Origin: Symbiodinium microadriaticum
Taxonomy: Eukaryota; Sar; Dinophyceae; Suessiales; Symbiodiniaceae
NCBI GenBank assembly: GCA_001939145.1
Contig: LSRX01000464.1
Location: 342,767-406,766, forward strand
DNA length: 64,000 nt
Direction: 5' to 3'
A model generated the notes under the pieces. The model had not been told where the DNA came from, made no database searches, and saw only the letters and a list, made by a program, of their open reading frames with translations. Positions 43,301 to 49,500 of the stretch are shown here, one piece after another (the stretch's first letter is position 1; each line of letters starts with the position of its first letter). A program made the position numbers and the translations under genes.

Positions 43301-44990
43301 GCGGTCGCAGCAAAGAGAGGCGCAAGGAACGTTCGGCCGAGCGGAAGCCACCCCCGAAGCGTGGCCGTGCCTTGGACGGCACCTCGGTATTAAGCTGCAG
43401 CCGCCTCAGAGACTTGCAATCAGGCTCTGAGTCGGAAGATTCAGAGTCAAAATCGTCGGATGACGAGGAGGCGAGAGACACCTGAAGTGTGGCGCCTGCA
43501 GTGTTCAGATGGGTTATGCGGTAATTGAAATTCGTCGCATCAGGAAATGAAGGAGTTCTTGCTCAGCACGGACATGCCCGAGGAAGCAGCGCTTTTAGAG
43601 TGGCTCCATCCGTCTCCGGTCCTTAGACCACTCGAGCTTTGATCCTACTTCGGTAAAGACGGTGTGGCCTAGACAAGCCAGCAGTGCCAGCAGTGCCCGC
43701 AGGATCAGATGTTGTCAAAGATGATGGGGTTCAGTGCCTTTGATAGCTCCAAAGGCAGAGACCACAGTCAGGATCTCGGCACACTGTGCGACCATGGGCA
43801 ACGACAAATTCCTGCATCCATGGTACTTGCATAGACATGCTTCAGGCACCAGCGACCTCAGCGATGTCAAGCGGGCCACAAAGCGTGACTTGACAGCGCT
43901 TGCGTCACGCGCGAAGTCCACTTGTCACCGATTGTGGTATCAAGGCCAGTACCGTCAGTACATGAACCGTCGTGGTGGCTTCAATCGGCCACTTGATGCG
44001 GCATTCTGATGGCCTGAGGGCTTTGGACAGTGTTTGCTTAGACTGGTGGCAGGGCAGCCAAGTTGGCAAGAAACTTGCGGGCCCATTCGTGCAACTCTGC
44101 CTAGCGAGTCGTCAGAGGGCAAGAAAGTACGTCAGGAGGCCCTCCAATGTTTCACGTGGCAGTTGAATCTGAGCTATGCCCATGCCAAAACATGAAAACA
44201 TGTTTACTCGAGCTGTTCGCAAGCTAATGCTGAAACGGGAGGGCCCGGAAGTTAAACCGAGCTTGTGGATAACTTCTGCGAGCGACTGGACTTGACGGAT
44301 TTTGGGCAGATATGCAGTGCAGAGGTTCTGCCTCTAGCTGTTGGAGATTTTAGGATCGATTCGCTACTCCTGATCATTGGCTTTGCATCTTGCAGGAATA
44401 CGATACAGTCAAGTCTTGTAGTGGGACGTGACATCTATGCGGCGTGATACGAAGTCAAAAAGATGCGCTACAGGAGCTGTACAAGAATTGGCTTTCGATG
44501 CCGATGACTTCCGCGACATGCAGCATGGTCACGGCACTCCTGCAGAGTCGACTGCAGCAGGCTACTGCAACAAGTTGATCAAACAGCATAAAGGCTCGGC
44601 AGTGAAGCTTCCGCTTGGCTTGTAAGCAAAAGGCTTGGTGGGGCAAGGGTGTGCCAGAGCGATGCAATAAGTTCAGGCCACCGCAGGTTCGACGAGATCA
44701 AGACAAAACCCACCTGGAGCCTTGGTAAGAAGTGCAGCTTCTGCCAGCCGAGCTGTTTGTTCCGTCCTTCCGTCCAGTGTACATACCTGCGCAAGATCAG
44801 GTTTGTCATCAAGCACTTCGTCGCTCTGTCATGGTTGATGTCACAAGTTCAGCTTCAATGTTCTGTCTTCTAGCATCGAGGTGTTCCAGTGCTGTCGGCA
44901 GGCTGGACCTGTCAGCTACTGCACGGATTCCTTCTTGGACAAGAACCGAGATCAGCTCAGCAATGCTGACCCTGCATGATTCTTGCATCT
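30510..44990 (+). CDS. Myosin heavy chain, motor domain (multi-exon, 3' part not seen)
   Basis: Myosin motor motifs occur in protein order on the + strand. Probable N-terminal exon about 30,510-30,720. HLHEPAVLSSLQ 30,874-30,915; KIYTFTGPILI 30,973-31,024; NPFKHIPGLYDEE from 31,107; P-loop GESGAGKTETTKQ about 31,460; ESNPLLEAFGN 31,863-31,913; switch I NDNSSRFGKFIELQ from 32,010. Then GERNYHIFYEACAG about 38,257-38,299; LGSSKDW from 38,355; DVDDVEMFE 38,739-38,858; AAVLNLGNSKFD from 38,911; AAAEKLLGIQ about 39,672; DLEKALCHQTRI 40,088-40,165; NRDALAKALYG from 40,250; switch II DIFGFE 40,502-40,553; LCINFTNER 40,681-40,707; LQQFFNSFVFKLEEQLYE 40,826-40,879; ENIPWDALDFPDNQ 42,156-42,201; DLLAGKGTGVF 42,256-42,297; LDEECLVPNGSDQ from 42,371; LVDNFCERL from 44,262; FDEIKTKPTW 44,687-44,716; FVIKHF 44,801-44,819; SYCTDSFLDKNRDQL from 44,902. 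Phases agree wherever both splice sites were set. Relay, converter, neck and tail were not found. The class cannot be told. Confidence 0.85.
32826..33165. repeat. GTT/GTG/GCT microsatellite tract
   Basis: About 340 bp of interrupted trinucleotide repeats (GTT, GCT, GCC, GGT). It produces poly-Val, poly-Cys and poly-Thr frames on both strands, which are not genes. It lies in the large myosin intron. Confidence 0.95.
33630..34125 (+). pseudogene. LINE-B endonuclease (EEP/APE-type) fragment
   Basis: The frame reads DIHVLSWNAGHLGQQQW, then DILILQETHWQASAEF and SGWYCVSSA. This is the start of the apurinic-endonuclease-like domain of non-LTR elements (WNAG, then QETHW). After a frame change near 33,860-33,960 it continues VMVLVSPEVQANTIRWKEHV, GRVLEVRLDWHG and VLAVYQHVWSP, the next strands of the fold. 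The N-D-F-N-type catalytic block and the RT are absent. Function in intact elements is to nick target DNA for reverse transcription. Confidence 0.75.
34412..35190 (+). pseudogene. GT32-like glycosyltransferase (DXD-containing family), frameshifted
   Basis: The first frame (34,412-34,855) contains MPKTAFQTYIHGD, HPAHRADIFRYIYHY and SHGGLYFDIK (about 34,712-34,741), the layout R-x-D-x3-RY...GG-x-Y-x-D of the 'sugar-binding region containing DXD motif' family. The second acidic position reads K (D-I-K). Near 34,825 the frame shifts: KKDH continues in another frame as FQGVIYGQPRHPLFMRAIAH, ANLEYMIFCKTLWCVLKDDM, GWNISPIYGPVYLLQE and YTRCWNWQK. An out-of-frame loss of about two bases explains this, so the gene is either a pseudogene or carries a sequencing error. 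No introns are visible. It sits inside a myosin intron on the same strand. The family name is from motif recall, and the donor and acceptor are unknown. Confidence 0.6.
35227..36481 (+). pseudogene. Unidentified degenerate coding stretch
   Basis: Protein-like segments follow one another in changing frames: NYPGWLLLQFPNDIGVLVHF (35,350-35,410), KIFQICQSDEMFTWVHALA (35,784-35,840), ETDDNFEIVASTSQAIYDQT (36,141-36,200), and a final frame with MIIDMPKDGKRVRQLRID ending in a charged, then W/S-rich tail (SSSSSWRWQD) and a stop at about 36,481. The pattern of a basic/W-rich C-terminus recalls accessory proteins of retroelements, but I recognise no family. It follows the GT32-like frame by about 40 bp and could belong to the same insertion. 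Confidence 0.35.
36788..37495. repeat. Long GTT/TGTT/TGTC microsatellite between two 63-bp direct repeats
   Basis: The segment 36,788-36,850 (GCGGTAACTGCCCGC, then GAGTCCGCTCGCAC, then GTTGCAAATTGG) recurs at 37,433-37,495 (GCGGTAATTGCCCGC, GGAGTCCGCTCGCGC, ATTGCAAATTGT), roughly 50 of 63 positions identical by eye. Between them is about 500 bp of GGT, GTT, TGTT and TGTC repeats. Frames through it on both strands are artefacts. Confidence 0.85.
39775..40035 (+). repeat. Degenerate GACCCAGC/GACCGACC minisatellite
   Basis: Repeats of CGACCCAG-, CCAATGAC- and GACCGACC-type units, then CAGGCAGG and CAGACAGA strings. It ends about 50 bp before the myosin exon that starts at 40,088, so it occupies a myosin intron. 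Confidence 0.85.
40880..42155 (+). other. Myosin intron of 1,276 bp
   Basis: GT donor at 40,880 after the LEEQLY exon and AG acceptor at 42,154-42,155 before the ENIPWD exon; the split codon gives Glu across the junction. It contains a poly-C run (about 40,989-41,004), a GAT microsatellite and a GGGG(A/G)-rich stretch at 41,595-41,690. No gene seen inside. Confidence 0.65.
41191..41250. repeat. GAT/GAC microsatellite
   Basis: About 60 bp of GAT units grading into GAC/GGC, inside the 1,276-bp myosin intron. Confidence 0.95.
43077..44009 (+). CDS. SNRNP27: U4/U6.U5 tri-snRNP-associated 27K protein
   Basis: This is a small RS-rich spliceosomal protein of the U4/U6.U5 tri-snRNP. Exons by phase and motif: 43,077-43,232 (start MGRKGRDSSESSES; may hide an in-frame 66-bp GC-AG intron at 43,134-43,199); 43,285-43,470 (ERGRSRGRSKERRKERS, ending in an acidic SSDDEE run); 43,544-43,582 (EMKEFLLSTDMPE); 43,703-43,754 (MLSKMMGFSAFDSSKG); 43,846-43,884 (TSDLSDVKRATK); 43,945-44,009 (QYRQYMNRRGGFNRPLD, stop at 44,007-44,009). 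The MGFxxFDSxKG and YRQYMNRxGGFNRPLD blocks are the family signature, and their order, spacing and C-terminal position match. Donors are GA, GC, GA, GC and GT; all acceptors are AG|G. All phases join without a break, so the gene looks intact. It lies wholly between two exons of the myosin gene on the same strand. Confidence 0.9.
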
Positions 44991-45282
44991 GCTCAGGGCA
45001 AGGCTTACTGGGAAGACACGAATTTTGAGTCTTCCTGTGTGGAGCTGCGGCTCCAATGGCTCAAAGCTTCCCCAGCCGGTGGGCCCACTTGTATGAGCTA
45101 TCAGGCGCTGCTCTTCGCACCCACACGATACCGACTCTGACTGATAGCAGAGGAATCTTTGATTCAAGGCTCTGCTTGCCCATTTCCGCTAGAAGTCAAA
45201 AGACCTCACTCGCAGGAGATTCAGCAGTGATTTTTGGGCAGTTGCCCTAGGTGCTAAAGGTTCCTTTGATCCTGCGCCTTTC
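44990..45282. other. Spacer between the last myosin exon seen and the LARP7-like gene
   Basis: No myosin motif was found after FLDKNRDQL. One frame (44,996-45,135 +) contains GKAYWEDTNFESSCVELRLQ, which looks protein-like but is not recognised. Confidence 0.35.
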
Positions 45283-47039
45283 ATGGCAAAGCGGAACCGC
45301 CACAAGCGCCGCAAAAGCAATGCGAGCGAAGCCCCACCCAGTGTGGAAGCAAGCAAGGCCGAGAGTTCTCGCACCCATGGGGAGAGGTCACAGACGTTTT
45401 GCTTGCCTGAGGAGCGGGCTTCTTCACAGGGTCGGCCCAAACAGGACCGACAGCGTAGTGTCTAGCGTAGTGTCTCCTGCATGGCCATTGTTGTCCTGTC
45501 GCCAACCGCTCGTTTGCCAGGAGGGTGGTGCAAAGGGTGGTGCCAGACAGGGTCAAAAGCGCCGTCCGAAGAAGGACAAAGCAAAAGAGGTGGAGAAGCA
45601 GCTTCTCGAGGGCCTGCTTCCCATCCTTTGCCCCGGAGCGAAGCAGTGCAGCACCAGTGCAGACTGCTCTCCCTTCAAAGCGGAGCTGAGGCAAGGAGGA
45701 GGAGACCTGCTCGGTTGAGAAAGTGAGAAGGCAAATGGAGTCTTGACATGTTTTTTTTTTCGGCTTGGAACGAAACCTTCGAATCCATTTCCGTGAGAGA
45801 AGATGCATGAGTAAGGACTTTTATTTCAGCGATTCGAACCTGCGTCGCGACCGTTTCCTGAAGCAGACGCTTGAAAATGATGATGGTTATTTGGACTTGA
45901 AGCTGCTGCTGACCTTCAACCGCATCAAGGCCCCATGGATCCAAGCCATGTGCGTTACAATCGGCTTGACTCTGTCCCGTGGCTTCCTCAGAGGCCTTGG
46001 GTGTCAGTGATATCGACCAGCTCGTCGATGCAGCTCGTTCGTCTCAGCTCTTGGAGCTCAATGCCGACTGCACCAAAGTGAGGCGAGACTAAAGCTTCTA
46101 TGATCTTCTAAGGCTAAGTGCAGTAAAGAGTGGCTTGTCAGCAAGCGACCTTGTCTCCTCTCCGATTTGCGCCGGAGGCGAGATTACATCAAGTTCCCAC
46201 CGAATACACACGATCCAGTATGCAGGACGCTCTATGCGGAAGGCGAATCGTGGTGCCGATGTGTTTTACGGTTGTGATAGTTCCTGAAGCAAGTCAGACC
46301 TGAGCAAGACTCTGATGACCTGAACTGTAGGATCGTGCCCTCCGGAGAGTGACTTGTGCCGTAGACGTGGGCACTCCCAATCCGGAAGGTCCTAGCCATG
46401 TAGGCAATATAGCTCATACAAAGATCGAGATCAGGCAACAGTGGATAATAGCGGATATTCACGGCAGCAGGCACGGAATAAACTCACAGAGCGAGAATGC
46501 TTCAGCAGCGGACTGTAGCCTGCGCTTCCTTAGCATGCAACCTTTTTCGGTTCAGGTTAACAGGCACAGAAGCACAAGGCATAGATTTGGCTCTTCTCGG
46601 AGAGAGTGGTATGTTGGTCGTAAGTTGTTCCCCCGCTGGGGAGAGCTTAGCCCATGCCTGGAACGCGGTATTCGGCAGTAGACATCGCGAAAACTGCCCG
46701 GACCTGTTGTAGGGGGTTTACGGGGGAGATCTCACTGGAGTCAGACATATTTGGTTAGTGGCATGTCCACACCTTTCCACAGGTTTGCCAATAACCTTCG
46801 GCATCCGTGACATTGAGAAGATCTTCTCTCGGCACGGGGAGGTAGGTCTAAATGATCCGTTACTTCGCACCTTGATAGCACTTCGACGGCTATGTTGTCC
46901 GTGTGCTGACCAGCAGGTGAAGCTTGTACAGATTCCGCACCACCGTGAAACTGGGGAGCCTCGTGGCTTCTGCCTCATCGAGTTCGGGTCTGTGAAGGAG
47001 CCTGCGTTGCTGTATGTAAAGGCCAACCTTGATGTCTAA
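45283..47039 (+). CDS. LARP7: La-related protein with La motif and RRM, LARP7 type
   Basis: The gene encodes an RNA-binding protein of the La family; LARP7 members bind the U-rich 3' ends of small RNAs such as 7SK or telomerase RNA. A basic N-terminus starts at 45,283 (MAKRNRHKRRKS) and continues with KRRPKKDKAKEVEKQLL (about 45,555-45,608). La motif exons: 45,816-45,929 (DFYFSDSNLRRDRFLK, then DGYLDLKLLLTFNRIK) and 45,994-46,082 (ALGVSDIDQLVDAARSSQ, LELN). Linker exon 46,178-46,242 (RDYIKFPP, CRTLYAEG). RRM exons: 46,783-46,841 (LPITFGIRDIEKIFSRHGE) and from 46,917 (VKLVQIPHHRETGEPRGFCL, IEF). Introns: 64 (GC), 95 (GC), 540 (GC) and 75 bp (GT). All phases join. The IPHHRETGEPRGF strand favours LARP7 over genuine La. 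The junction between the basic N-terminus and the La motif and the end after SVKEP are unresolved; 47,039 is only the first in-frame stop. Confidence 0.85.
46081..46183 (+). repeat. 8-bp direct repeat at both ends of a LARP7-like intron
   Basis: AGGCGAGA occurs at 46,081-46,088 across the donor and again at 46,176-46,183 across the acceptor of the 95-bp intron. Because of the repeat the exact cut is ambiguous by several bases, but the joined codons are the same. Confidence 0.85.
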
Positions 47040-48165
47040 AAGACATCCCCACGTGCTGGGCACCCAGGAACCGCCCAGCAACAAGATTAAATAAAGTTGA
47101 CTTGCCACAAGTCGAGCAACAGAAAGTTGAAGCCATCGGACTGTAGCTCAAGAATGCCTATCAGATTCAAAGTGCCAGCTCTCCAGGTGCTGCTGGAAGC
47201 ATCAAACGATCGTGTCAGTCACATTGTCATGTTGACAAGGGCATGTGAGGTAGAGAAGAAGAAGACCAGTAAAAGAGTGCTCTAGGTAAGCTGCAAGGCA
47301 ATGAGCTCGACTGCGCACCTCTAAATGCACAGGAGGGGGTCCGCTTGGTTCATGAGAGATCTTGCGAGACAGCCAGAGGGACTTTTCTCGCCTTCCTGCT
47401 CCCTCCGCATCTCCCTTTATGAGGCAAGTCGATGTCTTGGCTCCACGAAAGTGTGATCGCCAAACTGCTGCAGCCATTCGGTCTGTGGTTGTTACTCAGG
47501 CTACAACAGCCGTTAAGACTTGGCCTAGCGATGAGACTTCCTTGGATCGTTTGCTCCCCGGTAGTCAGGAAAGCTCTCCCCCAGAGAGCTTTTTCGATTC
47601 AATACTCAGAACTTGTTCTGCGAGAAGGTTTAGGGGGTGTGGGGGGTGGGGGGCCCTCTGAAGTGGCCAACTAATCCCCATGCTAGGGAGGCAATTTGGG
47701 GCGTGGCCGCCTGCCTCCTTTTTTGGCTCTGGCGGGCTCGTTTTGAAGGGTGCACCATAACACGCTTTCATGGAGAAACGGGTCCCCGCTGATGCTCATG
47801 ATGTCCGAGGGGTTGGGGGTGGTGAAGGGGGGGAAGGGCAGTGCCCATGAAGCTGTAACATTTCTCAAACCCCAAGCTGGCAAACTCTCCGCTGCGGCCT
47901 TTTTTTGGCTCCAGCAGGTGGGCTCACCTGGCAGCATTTGGCGCCTTCAACTTCACAAAACCATCAGTCCTTCTCCTTCTTGGGCTTGGGTCATGAGCCT
48001 TCAGGGTCACCGGAGGGTATGGGGTGCGGTGTCTTGGGTTGCAGTGTCGGTGTGCGTGGTGGGTGCAGCGCACAACTTACTTAAAAAGTATCGTTTAACC
48101 CTAAGCTTACGGAAGCCAACTCTTCGAGGGTTAAGGATGCGGCATTCCCAAAGCCCTTTACAAAC
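47040..48165. other. Downstream of the LARP7-like gene, nothing certain
   Basis: Possible 3' exons of the LARP7-like gene may lie here, for example a basic end EVEKKKTSKRVL with stop at 47,285, but they could not be joined by phase. A segment with CTCCTTTTTTGGCTCTGG (47,716) recurs as GGCCTTTTTTTGGCTCCAGC (47,897), a weak duplication. Confidence 0.35.
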
Positions 48166-48580
48166 CTACTATGGGGTTTAGGGTTTAGGCTACAATAAAG
48201 GTACTATAGGCTACTATAAGGGTACTATAGGGTTTAGGGTTGTTGCTAGTATAAGGGTACTATAGGGCTTAGGGCTTAGGCTACTATAAGGCTATAAGGG
48301 TACTTTTCGGTTTAGGGTTCAGGCTACTATAGGGATACTATAGGGTCTAGGCTACTACAGGGGTTAGGGTTTAGGCTACTTTAAGGGTACTACAGGGTTT
48401 AGGGTTTAGGCTACCAATAGGGGTACTATAGGGTTTATTGTGGGGGCAGTATAGTGTTTAGGCTGCTAATGGGTTTAGGGTCTAGCTTGGAGGCACTTCA
48501 GAGAGACCTCGTTCAAAAAAAGGTTTAGGCTTAGGGATTTAGGGCTTAGGCTACTTGTGCGTTTAAGGTTTAGGCTGCTA
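48166..48580. repeat. Interstitial telomere-like minisatellite (TTTAGGG related)
   Basis: About 400 bp of degenerate units with GGGTTTAGGGTTTAGGCTAC and TATAAGGGTACTATA pieces, period roughly 30-40 bp. TTTAGGG is the plant-type telomere repeat, also reported for dinoflagellates. Here it is mixed with a GGCTACTATAAGGGTACTATA spacer and lies well inside the window, so it is not a chromosome end as assembled. Confidence 0.8.
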
Positions 48581-48629
48581 AAACTACATAGAGAAATGCG
48601 TGCGGCGGGCTTGCATAATGACCATGACC

Positions 48630-48760
48630 ATGACAGTATGTACATGCATGCGCGCCTGCATACGTACATGATACATATGTACACACACACACACGTGTAC
48701 AGACATTTACATGCATACGTATAATATTGGTACATCTAGGCAGACATGCATGCCTGACGA
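48630..48760. repeat. Purine/pyrimidine alternating ACATGC/CA-rich tract
   Basis: Interrupted ACATGCATGC, ACATACGT and (CA)n strings, about 130 bp, rich in NsiI/SphI-type palindromes. Low-complexity DNA without coding support. Confidence 0.7.
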
Positions 48761-48906
48761 TTCCGAGCTTGATCGGGTTTGTTTAGCTAGCTCGCAACGG
48801 AACCGCGGCTGATACCGCAACTGCAGCTGCGGGCTCAGACGGTGCCGGTTCCGTGCCGGTGCCGGTACCGGAGTTTCAGTTTAGGCTGTGCTGTGCCCGC
48901 AGCTTC

Positions 48907-49000
48907 NNNNNNNNNNNNNNNNNNNNNNNNNNNNNNNNNNNNNNNNNNNNNNNNNNNNNNNNNNNNNNNNNNNNNNNNNNNNNNNNNNNNNNNNNNNNNN
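48907..49000. other. Assembly gap (94 N)
   Basis: Run of N. A LINE-A fragment starts immediately to its right, so the gap probably lies in retroelement DNA. Frames across it are artefacts. Confidence 1.
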
Positions 49001-49215
49001 CCGCCAGCCGTGCGGAGCGCCGCTTCGTCGCCATGGGCCGGGCGTTGGTGGACCGTGCTGGCCGTGTCGGTGCCACAAGCCGTCACCCTCAGCTCAGCTT
49101 GGCCGGCGCCCCCAGCCGACAGACGGCCCCAGAGCTGGAACGCGTGCTCGACCTTGGTGACGCAGCAGGGCAGAGCCGCCTGTACGCGGCCTGTAGATGC
49201 CTGTAGGGTAGGAGG
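49001..49215 (+). pseudogene. LINE-A C-terminal fragment 7
   Basis: From the edge of the gap one frame reads WAGRWWTVLAVSVPQAVTLS and another reads APELERVLDLGDAAGQSRL. These match the RWWxxLxVAVQQAV block and the PELDxVLxLADxDGPSRL end block of LINE-A, with a frameshift between. It is on the opposite strand to the large LINE-A copy just downstream. Confidence 0.7.
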
Positions 49216-49500
49216 CTGCGCTGAAATGAGCGGCAGACCCGTCAGACTCGTGCCAAGGAGAAGGTCCCGAAGTGACCTGTAACACCCGAACGAGTGTTTC
49301 GTTCGTTTAAGTGATAGAAGATGATGTCTTCAACCCCGATCCCTGACTCCTGACATCAGCTGCCCAGCACCGTGGTGACGCGGTGGCCTCTCCAGGGCTT
49401 CATTCTGAAGGATTCAGGGACCTAGAGGAAAGGGGCCCCCTTAGAAATTAAGCCCAGTCTGTGTTCACGTCAAGGCTTTTTTCTAGGTCCCAGGTTGAGG
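49216..49500. other. Short spacer between two LINE-A copies
   Basis: No coding sequence or repeat recognised. It separates the + strand fragment from the end of the - strand copy. Confidence 0.4.

Noticed and set aside
43385..43428. 37-bp intron (GT...AG) inside the SNRNP27 RS exon
   Set aside because: Has GT and AG ends, but its removal would break the reading frame leading into the acidic SSDDEE segment, so the sequence was kept as coding.
47716..47915. TTTTTTGGCTC strings as spliced-leader relics
   Set aside because: Only the short TTTTGGCTC core is shared; the flanks do not match the leader. Treated as a weak local duplication.
48842..49282. Frames spanning the N gap
   Set aside because: They consist largely of unknown residues; only the part right of 49,000 was used (LINE-A end).
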